The notes beneath the pieces were generated by a model. The model had not been told where the DNA came from. It made no database searches and saw only the letters and a list, made by a program, of their open reading frames with translations. A program made the position numbers and the translations under genes. Shown piece by piece: positions 19,204 to 28,696 of a stretch of DNA of 41,998 nucleotides. Position 1 is the first letter of the stretch. Each line of letters starts with the position of its first letter. The stretch spans positions 1 through 41,998 of the forward strand of contig JACRCE010000050.1 in assembly GCA_016213015.1 (NCBI GenBank), read 5' to 3'. The DNA comes from Deltaproteobacteria bacterium (lineage in GTDB: Bacteria > Desulfobacterota > GWC2-55-46).

Positions 19204-19848
19204 ATGGACTTAAAAAAACTACTCAACCAATCCTTTGACGCGGCAAAACGTCTTAAAAATCTCATACTTCTCTTTGCGCTCGCGCAGGTTGTATTTCTCG
19301 TTTTCGGACACTGGATGGTCGCCGCCGGGCACGAGGGGGCGCTGGCCCTGCGCTCCGAACAACTCAAGTATATAAAAGAACTCGGGTACCTGAAACCCAT
19401 TACCGGCGTCCTTGCCGGAAGCCTGATACTAAAGATATTCTATACGTTCATATTCAACCTGATCGCCGGGGCGTTCGTATCAACCACGGTTACCGGCGTG
19501 ATATTCTTTATCCCGTACCTCGTGGCCGTGTGGAGGAGCTTCTTAATCGGCCTTCTATTTTACGGGTTCGATCTAAGCCCCCTGATGATGGCGGTCTTTT
19601 ACGGCACATTCCTTCTGGAGTTCGGGGCCTATTGCCTGTCCTCAGCAGTCGGCGCTGATATCGGTCTGGCGATAATATGGCCTGAAAGAAAAGGAACCTT
19701 CACCCGAAAGCAAGCCGTCGGCCAGTCCATAAGGAACGGCATCAATCTCTATCTGCTGGTAATCATCCTGCTTTTCCTCGGCGCAATATGGGAGATGTCC
19801 ATGCTCCATTACTTCGGCCCGCTCGTGAGCGCAGAGGCGTTGAAGTGA
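19204..19848 (+). CDS. Stage II sporulation protein M (SpoIIM)-like membrane protein
   Basis: 214 aa, multiple TM segments, SpoIIM-like layout; family call by eye. Confidence 0.55.
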   Translation: MDLKKLLNQSFDAAKRLKNLILLFALAQVVFLVFGHWMVAAGHEGALALRSEQLKYIKELGYLKPITGVLAGSLILKIFYTFIFNLIAGAFVSTTVTGVIFFIPYLVAVWRSFLIGLLFYGFDLSPLMMAVFYGTFLLEFGAYCLSSAVGADIGLAIIWPERKGTFTRKQAVGQSIRNGINLYLLVIILLFLGAIWEMSMLHYFGPLVSAEALK

Positions 19849-19907
19849 AAACCCCATAAAGGGCGGCTATTCTTGCATTTTACAGGGCATTAGTCTATAG
19901 TTAATAC

Positions 19908-20978
19908 GTGACGACAGTCAAAATCGATAAGAGAAACCTCACGGGGGACTCAGGCGTCGCGCTCACGAATCAGCGGCAGTTCCAACTGGCCGTTTTCAAT
20001 GAGATCGGCAAGACCCTTGCGTCCTCCCTCGACCTCAAGGAAATCCTCAACGTGGTGATGACCAAGATCAGCGCGCTCTTGAAGCCCAAGAACTGGTCTT
20101 TGTTGCTTCTTGACGAAGATACCGACGAGTTGAGGTTCGAGATAGTCGTAGGGGACGGCGCTGAAAAGATAAGGAATCTGCGGCTTAAACTCGGCGAAGG
20201 GGTGGCCGGCTGGGTGGCAAAGGAAAAAAAACCCCTGCTTGTGCCCGATGTTTCAAAAGACCCGAGATTCTCGAAAAAGGCCGACGAGGCATCGAGCTTT
20301 GTAACCAAGTCCATCATCTGTGTGCCGCTCGTCAACCGCGACAAATGCCTCGGCGTAATCGAGTTGATAAACAACGTGGAGGACGAGAGCTTCGGGGATG
20401 AAGACCTGCTTGTCCTCACCACGCTTGCCGACTACACGGCCATAGCCATAGGCAACGCCATCTTCTTCAACAAGATTCACGAGCTTACCATAAAGGACGA
20501 CCTTACCAAGCTATACAACTCCAGATTCATGCAGAGCAGGCTTGAATACGAGATAGAACGCGCCAGAAGATTCCATCACCCTCTTTCCATGATCTTTCTC
20601 GATCTTGATTACTTCAAGGATGTCAACGACACGCATGGACACCTGGCCGGATCAAAGCTCCTCGTCGAGATAGCGGGGCTCATAGTAGGGACGATAAGGA
20701 CGGTTGACATGGCATGCCGTTACGGAGGGGATGAATTCCTCATCCTGATGCCGGACACGCCGAAGGCCCACGCGATTGTGGCCGCAAGGAAACTCTGCGC
20801 CGCGCTCAAGAGCGCGGTCTTTCTGAAAGAGGAACGGCTGGACCTTCATCTTACCGGAAGCTTCGGCGTCGCATCCTTTCCTGAAGACGCTTCCGGCAAG
20901 GACGAACTGATTCACAAGGCGGACAACGCCATGTACACCGTCAAGAACAGGACAAGGGACGGCGTGGCCGCGGCGTAA
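19908..20978 (+). CDS. GAF-domain diguanylate cyclase
   Basis: N-terminal GAF; GGDEF domain DDLTKLYNSRFM...YGGDEFLILMPDT; GTG start. Confidence 0.93.
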   Translation: MTTVKIDKRNLTGDSGVALTNQRQFQLAVFNEIGKTLASSLDLKEILNVVMTKISALLKPKNWSLLLLDEDTDELRFEIVVGDGAEKIRNLRLKLGEGVAGWVAKEKKPLLVPDVSKDPRFSKKADEASSFVTKSIICVPLVNRDKCLGVIELINNVEDESFGDEDLLVLTTLADYTAIAIGNAIFFNKIHELTIKDDLTKLYNSRFMQSRLEYEIERARRFHHPLSMIFLDLDYFKDVNDTHGHLAGSKLLVEIAGLIVGTIRTVDMACRYGGDEFLILMPDTPKAHAIVAARKLCAALKSAVFLKEERLDLHLTGSFGVASFPEDASGKDELIHKADNAMYTVKNRTRDGVAAA

Positions 20979-20993
20979 ACGGAGGGGCACAGG

Positions 20994-21344
20994 TTGAAGA
21001 CGATCAAGGCCGCCGTAATCTTGTCGGCATTATTAATCGCGGGTTGCTCGGCGCCGATAATAAAAAGCGAGGGCGCAAGGATTGACAAGGCGCTGATCTT
21101 GAATCTGAAGACCGGGTCAACGACAAAGGCCGAGGCGCTTGAGGCGTTCGGGACGCCAAACGAGGTTAGGGCTGAGCACGGGGAGGAAAAACTGCTGTAC
21201 GTGTTCAACGAAACCGTTACGCCGACCTACTTAGGCGGCCTTGTCGAGAATAAACTCAAGACTGAAAGGACGACGGCAACGCTGGAGCTTATCCTAAAGG
21301 ACTCCATCGTCTACTCCTACAACTTCAAGACGACGCATAGGTAA
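20994..21344 (+). CDS. Small lipoprotein, SmpA/OmlA-like fold
   Basis: lipobox LLIAGCSAP; GSTTKAEALEAFGTPNEV resembles the SmpA/OmlA repeat; TTG start. Confidence 0.6.
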   Translation: MKTIKAAVILSALLIAGCSAPIIKSEGARIDKALILNLKTGSTTKAEALEAFGTPNEVRAEHGEEKLLYVFNETVTPTYLGGLVENKLKTERTTATLELILKDSIVYSYNFKTTHR

Positions 21345-21418
21345 GCATGGACATGGCCCGCATTTGCATGGGCACGGATGTCCATTGATTTCGGAGGAAA
21401 TTATAAAGGAGATCCGAT

Positions 21419-21703
21419 ATGCCGCCCATCAATGACCACTTGAAGACAAGTATGGAAAGGACAGGGAAGGACTACCGCGAGGTGCACGAATGGATTGATG
21501 CCGATCCCGCGAAGAAAGCAGAAAGGCACGAGATCACTAAGATTTATGAATATGGAAAGATGATGGAAGAAAGGCATGGCAAGGAGGCGCTGGAGGAATA
21601 TATACGGCACATCCATGACGATATAAAGGCAAAGTTCAATCACATACAGCATGACATCGAGAAGGCCGTTACGGACACACTCTCGTATTTCGGGGTAAAA
21701 TAG
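21419..21703 (+). CDS. Hypothetical 94-aa charged, His-rich protein
   Basis: ORF preceded by AAAGGAG; 2 nt from the next gene, so probably co-transcribed. Confidence 0.75.
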   Translation: MPPINDHLKTSMERTGKDYREVHEWIDADPAKKAERHEITKIYEYGKMMEERHGKEALEEYIRHIHDDIKAKFNHIQHDIEKAVTDTLSYFGVK

Positions 21704-21705
21704 CC

Positions 21706-22257
21706 ATGAATTACATAATTCAAGAGTCAGACGTGCATCTCCTTAGAAAGACTGGGGTGTCGGAAGACGACATAAAACATTGTTTGAAGGTGGCTGAAAA
21801 GGCGCTTGAGATTGCTTTAAGGACGGGCGCGTCTCTCGATATGGAAACAATCGGCAGGGGCGCCCTGTTCCATGACCTCGGCAAGGCAACGACGCATGAT
21901 ATTGAGCATGGCATGATCGGGGCCGAAATGGGAAAAGAGCGCGGCCTTCCGCCGGCAATAACGGACATCATGGAAAAGCACATCCGGGGTGGATTGACGA
22001 AGGACGAGGCTTGCGAACTCAGGTTGCCCGTAAAGGATTACTCTCTTAAGACCCTTGAGGAAAAGATCGTCATATATGCCGACAGGCTTGTGGATATCAT
22101 ACTGGATGGGATTGTTGCAATCAAGTCTGAAGCGGACGCGGAAACGGGTTTTGTCGAGATACTGAAAAACCTCCCCCGATACGGCAAGAATGAAAAGACC
22201 CTCGACCGGTATCTGGCTTATCATAAGGAGATACAAGCGCTGATAAACAGAGGATGA
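21706..22257 (+). CDS. HD-domain protein, TIGR00295-like
   Basis: HDLGKATTHDIEHG (HD) and IYADRLVDI; 183 aa. Confidence 0.8.
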   Translation: MNYIIQESDVHLLRKTGVSEDDIKHCLKVAEKALEIALRTGASLDMETIGRGALFHDLGKATTHDIEHGMIGAEMGKERGLPPAITDIMEKHIRGGLTKDEACELRLPVKDYSLKTLEEKIVIYADRLVDIILDGIVAIKSEADAETGFVEILKNLPRYGKNEKTLDRYLAYHKEIQALINRG

Positions 22258-23438
22258 AGCCGAGTCCTTTTACACTGCTCTGCACAACCGGCCTCTTCGC
22301 CATATTCAGCTCCACCATATCAAAAAGCCCAACGCTCCCTCTTTTCACCTCTTATCTCGGTGGGGACCCGTCAATGATCGGCATGGTCGCCGCCGTATCC
22401 GCCTTCACAGGGATTGCGGTAAGCATCCCTGCGGGCATACTCGCCGACAGATGGGGTAAAAAGAGGATGCTTGTCATATCCGCCGTCGTATTCGCCTCGG
22501 CGCCTTTTCTCTATCTGCTGGTAACGGAGATATGGCAACTCGCTATAATCAGGTTTTATCATGGCCTTGCAACGGCCATATTCGTGCCCGTGGCAATGGC
22601 CTTGATCGCGGGCCTCTTTCACGGCGAGCGCGGCGAGAAGATAGGCTGGTTTTCAACGGCCACGCTGATCGGGCGATTTATGGCGCCGGTTGTCGGAGGG
22701 GCGATAATCGGCGCAATGGCGCTGAATCCTGAGATCGGGTATAAGGTTGTATACATTGTATGCGGCGGGGCAGGCATACTGGTTCTATTGCTGGCGCTCA
22801 AGATTCCGGACCCCGACAACGGCGCAAAGAATCATCGGAACTGGAAGGAAACTCTAAGCGCCCTCAGGACGGTAATCTCCAACAAGGGGATACTCTTCAC
22901 CAGCGTGGTTGAAGCGGCGATACTGTTCGCATACGGGACGTTTGAGACCTTTATGCCGCTATATTCATTGAAGATCGGCCTTAGCGCCTACGTGGTCGGG
23001 ATATTCCTTTCCGCGCAGGTCATAACCCTTGCCCTTACTAAGCCTGTGATGGGAAGGTTCTCGGATAAACATGGGAGGAGACCTCAGATATTCACGGGCG
23101 CGCTACTCGGCGCCGCCTGCATCGGAGCCTTCTCGTTCTTTACTTCCTTCGCGCCTCTGCTTATATTGAGCGTCTTATTCGGTCTGTCCCTTTCCATTGT
23201 GACATCGGCGACATCCGCGTTGATAGCCGACCTCAGCACAAAAGAAACGCATGGAGCGGCCATGGGGACGCTCGGCTCGATAATGGATATGGGCCATACG
23301 GCGGGGCCTTTATTCTCGGGATTTATCGCCGCCTATTTCGGCCTTGCCTTTTCATTTACCGGCGCGTCGGCAATACTTCTATTTTTTGCTTTTGTCTTTC
23401 TCCGTGGAACGATTCGCCCCAAGCCTTCAACGTCGTAA
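22254..23438 (+). CDS. MFS transporter
   Basis: 12 predicted TM segments; SIPAGILADRWGKKRML motif; overlaps the HD gene by 4 nt. Confidence 0.92.
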   Translation: MKPSPFTLLCTTGLFAIFSSTISKSPTLPLFTSYLGGDPSMIGMVAAVSAFTGIAVSIPAGILADRWGKKRMLVISAVVFASAPFLYLLVTEIWQLAIIRFYHGLATAIFVPVAMALIAGLFHGERGEKIGWFSTATLIGRFMAPVVGGAIIGAMALNPEIGYKVVYIVCGGAGILVLLLALKIPDPDNGAKNHRNWKETLSALRTVISNKGILFTSVVEAAILFAYGTFETFMPLYSLKIGLSAYVVGIFLSAQVITLALTKPVMGRFSDKHGRRPQIFTGALLGAACIGAFSFFTSFAPLLILSVLFGLSLSIVTSATSALIADLSTKETHGAAMGTLGSIMDMGHTAGPLFSGFIAAYFGLAFSFTGASAILLFFAFVFLRGTIRPKPSTS

Positions 23439-23479
23439 ATAAAAAACCTTCCAACGCGCCATTCCTTCAAAAAAGGAGA

Positions 23480-24274
23480 TTACCCTTTGACTCTGCGGCC
23501 GGATGTCAGATAATCAACGGCGCACACCGCAACCTTGACCGCGTTTTCCTCGCCCGCCTTGAGCGATGCGTTTGTGATCCTGCCGGTAGACCCTCTGTTC
23601 ACGACGCCTGTAATGCACCCGCCCTTGAGCGCGCCATTTCCCATTGACGCCGTGAGCGTCAAGACCGCGGATGACTCCATCTCGTAGTTCAATACGTTCA
23701 AACCGCGCAGTTCATCGGTCAACCCGCGAAGCCGTCTTAATCGGAGCCGCTGGAACGAATCTTTTCTTTCCTCCCCGGGATAGAAGGCGTCGGTCGAGGC
23801 CGATATGCCTGCGTGCCAGCGCACCCCGGCCATTTCAGCGCCTTCCATGAGCGCCGCGACTATTTCATGGTGAGCGATCGCCGGGAACTCTATGGGCGCG
23901 TAATGCGTTGAAGCGCCGTCGAGCCTGACGGCCCCCGTCGTTATGATGCAGTCGCCGTTTCGTATGTATCTTTGAATCGCCCCGGTCGTGCCGACGCGGA
24001 TGAACGTCCTGATTCCGAGTTTTGCAAGCTCGTCTATCGCTATGCAGGCCGACGGGCCGCCTATGCCGGTTGAGGTAACGACTATCCTTTTACCGTTGAT
24101 TTTAGAGGAACAGGTCGTAAATTCGCGTTTTGAGGCGAGAGCGATGACCGGCGCGCCTGAGCGTTTTGCTATCGCCCTTGCGATTAGCTCAACCCTCCCG
24201 GGGTCCCCGGGAAGAAGGGCGATCCGCGCGTTGCCAAGCTGCGCCTTTGATATATTGAGATGATATGCCTTCAT
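23480..24274 (-). CDS. udp: Uridine phosphorylase / nucleoside phosphorylase family
   Basis: LLPGDPGRVELIA, IRVGTTGAIQ, NYEMESSAVLTL motifs. Confidence 0.87.
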   Translation of the reverse strand: MKAYHLNISKAQLGNARIALLPGDPGRVELIARAIAKRSGAPVIALASKREFTTCSSKINGKRIVVTSTGIGGPSACIAIDELAKLGIRTFIRVGTTGAIQRYIRNGDCIITTGAVRLDGASTHYAPIEFPAIAHHEIVAALMEGAEMAGVRWHAGISASTDAFYPGEERKDSFQRLRLRRLRGLTDELRGLNVLNYEMESSAVLTLTASMGNGALKGGCITGVVNRGSTGRITNASLKAGEENAVKVAVCAVDYLTSGRRVKG

Positions 24275-24283
24275 CTTGTAATC

Positions 24284-27200
24284 CTATCCCGTCTGCGGAT
24301 TGGTCTTCAAGGGTTTTTCTTTTCGTCCGTGAAAGACCGCCTTCCTTGCCTCCTCGACCATGAGCAGTATTATCGGAAACGAGGCAAGCAGCGCCCATTC
24401 TCCGGCCTTCAGGCCGCCAAAACCGAATACCTCCCTGATAAACGGCGCATGGATAAGGACAAGCGTAAGCGCGGCCTCCATTGCCACGCTTGCAAGCAGA
24501 AATCTGTTCGTGAAAAAGCCGATGCGAAATACCGAGGCGTCCTCTGACCGGCAGGCGAATACGTTGCCTATCTGGCTTGCGACGATCCCGGCAAAGGTCA
24601 TGGTGGTGGCCGCCGCGTATATCGACGCATCAACGGAAAACGCCTCGCCCGGGACCCAGCCCCTCATCCAGTACGCTAAAAAGAAACCGCCCATGCACAG
24701 CAGCGCCTCGATGGGCCCGAGGAAGAGATAGGCGCGGAGGAGCGTCTTCAAGTCAAGCAGCCTTTGTCCCTTTGGCCTGGGCGGCCTGTTCATCGCCCCT
24801 TTTTCAGGCGGCTCCTTCCCAAGGGCCAGGGCGGGAAGGATGTCCGTGCCGAGGTCCACGGCCAATATCTGCATGACCGTCAGGGCAAGCGGGACCTTGA
24901 ATATTACAAAGGCGATGAACGGGATTATCTCCGGTATGTTGCTTGCGAATATGTACGTTACGAACTTTTTTATGTTGGCGTACACGGCGCGCCCTTCCCG
25001 TATCGCGTCAACGATGGACGCGAAGTTGTCGTCAACAAGGACTATCTCGGCGGCCTCCTTTGCGGCGTCCGACCCCCTCATGCCCATTGCGACGCCTATA
25101 TCCGCTTTTTTAAGCGCGGGCGCGTCGTTCACCCCGTCTCCCGTGGCGGCAACCACCTCTCCGTTATCCTGAAGGGCGCTTACCACCCTCAGCTTGTCCT
25201 TAGGCTCCACGCGCGCGAAGACGCACTCTCCTTTTTCAAGAACGCGGCGCAAATCGGCGTGGGTCATGGCCGTAAGCTCCTCGCCGGTTATCACGCGAGC
25301 GTCATGGGCGATGCCTGCCTCCCTTGCTATCGCCTTTGCCGTAAGCCCGTAATCGCCCGTTACCATGACCACGCGGATGCCCGCGCAATGGCATTCGGCA
25401 ACCGCCTGCTTGACCTCCGGCCTCGGCGGATCCAACATGGCGATAAGGCCGATGAATGTAAGACCGGCCTCCACCTCGTCGGCCTTATATTCATCCGCGC
25501 GCTCAACCGTCTTGTACGCCACGGCAAGAACGCGGAGCCCTGTTGAGGCAATATCGTCGTTCTCTTTTATCACGCCGGCCTTTGCATCGTCGTCGAACGC
25601 GGCCTCTCCCCCATGCTTAAACTGCTTCACGCACAGCCTTACAATCTCGTTCGGCGCGCCTTTCACAAAGGCGATGAGCCTGCCGGTCTCGATTGGCGGC
25701 ATCCATTCGGGCTTGCGCCTCGCCTCGTGCACGGTTGACATCATCTTGCGTATCCGTTCAAATGGCAGGTGAGCAAGCCTCGGCAGGTCTTTGCCGAGAG
25801 CGCCGAGGTCTAAGCCGCTCTTGACCGCGACGCAAAGCAGGGCGCCCTCGGTCGGGTCGCCCGTGATCGTCCATTCACCGGCCTCTTTAGAACCTCCCCC
25901 TTTTTCAAAGGGGGACTGAGGGGGTTTAATGGCCGCGTTGTTGCACAGCGCGCCTCCTGTCAGGAGAAGATGCGCCCCAAGGCTTGAGAGCGCGGCCTCT
26001 GATAGATGCTCGTTGTTTTGAAGGAGGCGCCCAATCGGGTCATATCCGTTGCCGGTTACGTCAATTGACGCGCCGGAGACGAATATCTTTTGAACGAACA
26101 TGCGGTTTTGAGTAAGCGTGCCGGTCTTGTCCGTGCAGATTACGGTGGCGCATCCGAGGGTCTCAACCGCCGACAGTTTTTTTACGATGGCCTTCTTCTT
26201 TGCCATGCGCTCGACGCCCATTGCAAGCGACAAGGACACGGTGGGCAAAAGTCCTTCAGGCACGTTTGCGACTATTATGCCGACGGCGAATATGAAGCTT
26301 TCGGCAAACGAGAGACCGGCAATGCCGTAGCCAAGAAGGAAGAACAACACGCCAAGGCTTATCGCTATTGCCGTAACGGCACGGGTGATGCGAACCAGTT
26401 CCTTTTGAAGCGGACTCGCCTCGGGTTTTATGGCCTGAGTGAGATAGGCCACCTGACCTATCTCCGTGTCCATACCGGTTGCCGTTACGACGGCTACTGC
26501 CGCGCCGGAGATCATTGTAGTGCCCGCGAATACGAGATTGGGCATCTCGGTCCAGATAAAGGCGCTACCGTCAACAACGGGTTCGGCCAACTTATATACC
26601 GGAGCGCTCTCCCCGGTCAGCACGCTGTTGTCAACGCGCGCGTCATCCGCTGAGATAAGCCTGCCGTCCGCCGGTATCGCGTCTCCCTCTCCAAGCCTTA
26701 TCAGGTCTCCCGGCACGATGTTTTCGGCGTCCACCTCGACGTCCCTGTTGTCCCTTATCGCTATAACCTTCCTCGGCAGGAGTTTGGAGAGCGCCTCTAC
26801 CGCGGACTCGGCCTTGTACTCCTGCCAAAAACTGAATGCCGCGTTTATGAATATTACGAGGAATATCGCCCATCCGAGCGCGCTCATCCCGGCAACGAAC
26901 GCCATTGCCCCGCCAGCCCATAGAAGAACGGCAAATAGATTCAAGAACATATTGCGAAGGAAGTCCTTGCCCGCGACCCAGACTCCCTTTTCCAAGCGTC
27001 TGATGGAATTTGCCCCGGCAATGGCGAGACGCTTTGCCGCCTCGGCCTCGCTCAAGCCGGACTCCGATGTGTCAAGATCGGAAAAGACTTCTTCCCGGTT
27101 CAAAGGCACGTAATAGGAACGCGCGGCCCCCTCGGCTTTGCTCACCTCGTTTCTTATTTCACCTTCGCTCCTTGCCTCGAGTATGGCGTGATTGAACGCC

Positions 27201-27571
27201 TTGTTCCTCAGCATCCCCTCGAGTTTGGAGAGCAGTTGCAGATGGATGCCGCTCTCCTTCATGGGGGAGACGATAAGGAAGAAAATCCTTGCCCTTCTTC
27301 TCCGCCCCTTGTCCTGCACCGCCCTTTTGAATACGGCAAGGCCGATTGCCGCGTCCTGCACCTCCTCGGACAGGCAGTGGAATATGGCCGAATCCGTGCC
27401 GGACAGAAGACCGTCAACGGTCTCATGGCTTTTAAGGTCGCAGACGATGCCGTGCCCTGCCTTGGCGTCTGCCGACCCTGCCAGATGCGAGGCGAGCATA
27501 TCGGCAACCTCCGCATGATTTACGGCCTTCATGTCGAGGATAACGCATTTGAGAAGGTCAGATACGTTCAT
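24284..27571 (-). CDS. P2-type (Na,K-ATPase-like) cation-transporting ATPase with N-terminal PTS EIIA-like domain
   Basis: DKTGTLTQNRM, VANVPEGLLPTV, SNIPEIIPF, DLGTDILPA; residues ~1-145 read as a PTS EIIA type-2 fold with AIFHCLSEEV at the phospho-His site. Confidence 0.88.
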   Translation of the reverse strand: MNVSDLLKCVILDMKAVNHAEVADMLASHLAGSADAKAGHGIVCDLKSHETVDGLLSGTDSAIFHCLSEEVQDAAIGLAVFKRAVQDKGRRRRARIFFLIVSPMKESGIHLQLLSKLEGMLRNKAFNHAILEARSEGEIRNEVSKAEGAARSYYVPLNREEVFSDLDTSESGLSEAEAAKRLAIAGANSIRRLEKGVWVAGKDFLRNMFLNLFAVLLWAGGAMAFVAGMSALGWAIFLVIFINAAFSFWQEYKAESAVEALSKLLPRKVIAIRDNRDVEVDAENIVPGDLIRLGEGDAIPADGRLISADDARVDNSVLTGESAPVYKLAEPVVDGSAFIWTEMPNLVFAGTTMISGAAVAVVTATGMDTEIGQVAYLTQAIKPEASPLQKELVRITRAVTAIAISLGVLFFLLGYGIAGLSFAESFIFAVGIIVANVPEGLLPTVSLSLAMGVERMAKKKAIVKKLSAVETLGCATVICTDKTGTLTQNRMFVQKIFVSGASIDVTGNGYDPIGRLLQNNEHLSEAALSSLGAHLLLTGGALCNNAAIKPPQSPFEKGGGSKEAGEWTITGDPTEGALLCVAVKSGLDLGALGKDLPRLAHLPFERIRKMMSTVHEARRKPEWMPPIETGRLIAFVKGAPNEIVRLCVKQFKHGGEAAFDDDAKAGVIKENDDIASTGLRVLAVAYKTVERADEYKADEVEAGLTFIGLIAMLDPPRPEVKQAVAECHCAGIRVVMVTGDYGLTAKAIAREAGIAHDARVITGEELTAMTHADLRRVLEKGECVFARVEPKDKLRVVSALQDNGEVVAATGDGVNDAPALKKADIGVAMGMRGSDAAKEAAEIVLVDDNFASIVDAIREGRAVYANIKKFVTYIFASNIPEIIPFIAFVIFKVPLALTVMQILAVDLGTDILPALALGKEPPEKGAMNRPPRPKGQRLLDLKTLLRAYLFLGPIEALLCMGGFFLAYWMRGWVPGEAFSVDASIYAAATTMTFAGIVASQIGNVFACRSEDASVFRIGFFTNRFLLASVAMEAALTLVLIHAPFIREVFGFGGLKAGEWALLASFPIILLMVEEARKAVFHGRKEKPLKTNPQTG
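25891..25930. repeat. Palindromic CCCCCTTTTTCAAAGGGGG(ACTGAGGGGG) repeat inside the ATPase reading frame
   Basis: cctccccctttttcaaagggggactgaggggg; translated as PPQSPFEKGGG. Confidence 0.85.
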
Positions 27572-27654
27572 GCGCCAATCATAGCAGACGGATGCGTTCT
27601 TGGAAAGGGTGCAAGCCGCGCGGGCAACAGATGGTAATCGTCAGCACGATTACT

Positions 27655-27706
27655 GATTCCCTATTAAAGTTTTTTGGCCCACCTTTTTTACAAAAAAGGT
27701 GGGTTG
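27655..27706 (+). repeat. Hairpin repeat copy 1 (GATTCCC..AAAGTTTTTTGGCCCACCTTTTTTacAAAAAAGGTGGGTTG)
   Basis: 12-bp perfect stem 27678-27689/27692-27703. Confidence 0.9.
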
Positions 27707-27732
27707 CAATTGTGCCGATATTCATCTATAAT
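27704..27732 (+). promoter_or_regulatory. Candidate sigma70 promoter TTGCAA-17-TATAAT whose -35 starts at the repeat edge
   Basis: TTGCAA 27704-27709, TATAAT 27727-27732; GTG start at 27744. Confidence 0.65.
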
Positions 27733-27743
27733 TCATAAAATCC

Positions 27744-28400
27744 GTGAAGAAGATAAAGGTATACATAGCCGATGATCATCCGGTGTTGAGGGACGGCATC
27801 AAGGCGGTCTTCCAAGGACACGACAACTACGTCGTCGTTGGAGAGGCCGACACCGGCACTCAGGCGCTCAAGGAGATAATCTCCATCAAGCCTGACGTCG
27901 TGATAATGGACATCACCATGCCGGGCTTGAGCGGCATAGAGGCCGCCAAGCGCGTAACCGAGGAGTTGCCCAAGACAAAGGTGGTCATATTGTCCATGCA
28001 CGCGGACGTATATCACGCCATTGAGGCGTTCAGGGCGGGCGCTACGGCTTACGTGCTCAAAGACTCCGCGCCAAAGGAGCTTCTCAACGCGGTGAATAAA
28101 GTAATTGCCGGAGAGAAGTTCGCAAGCCCTGCCGTGGCCGAACAACTCCTCAACGACTTTGTGGACATAGTGAAAAAGGATCACGGGAGCGACCCGTTCG
28201 ATGCGCTCACCGCAAGGGAGAGAGAGGTCTTGAGGGCTATTGCCGACGGCGCCACCAGCAGGGAGATGGCTGAGAAGCTCTTTATCTCGGTGGCAACCGT
28301 AAAGAGCCACAGAAATAACCTTATGAAGAAATTGAGATGCAACGACATGGCCGGCCTGATAAAGCTCGCCATACGCAAAGGTCTGGTCAAGCCTGAGTAG
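27744..28400 (+). CDS. NarL/FixJ (LuxR-HTH) response regulator
   Basis: KVYIADDHPVLRDGI, DVVIMDITMPGLSG; HTH LTAREREVLRAIADGATSREMAEKLFISVATVKSHRNNLMKKL; GTG start. Confidence 0.95.
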   Translation: MKKIKVYIADDHPVLRDGIKAVFQGHDNYVVVGEADTGTQALKEIISIKPDVVIMDITMPGLSGIEAAKRVTEELPKTKVVILSMHADVYHAIEAFRAGATAYVLKDSAPKELLNAVNKVIAGEKFASPAVAEQLLNDFVDIVKKDHGSDPFDALTAREREVLRAIADGATSREMAEKLFISVATVKSHRNNLMKKLRCNDMAGLIKLAIRKGLVKPE

Positions 28401-28476
28401 TATCCCTAAGCCCATGGTCCAGATGTCATCCCCCCACCCTCCCTCCCACCACGAGTGGAGAGGAGATAAGGCAATT

Positions 28477-28552
28477 AGTTATCGGTTATCAGTAAACGGT
28501 GAAGGATAATATTTTTTACCTTAACCGATTACCGGTAACCGTCCACCGACAA
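28477..28552. repeat. TTATCGGTTATC-type imperfect inverted repeat
   Basis: gttatcggttatcagtaaacggtgaagg ... accttaaccgattaccggtaaccg. Confidence 0.65.
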
Positions 28553-28696
28553 CCCGTATTTCCCTGTCAAACGCCATAATCCTTTCGTCTGATTAAAAAT
28601 CAACCCTTCTCCCGATTGAGGCGCGTCCATATAACGCGATATGGTAAGTGTGCAGAGTGAGTTTACGTCCGACACTCTAATGAGAGGTAAGCCGGT

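Noticed and set aside
24764-25546. 260-aa plus-strand ORF
   Set aside because: Antisense to the P-type ATPase; composition of a shadow ORF.
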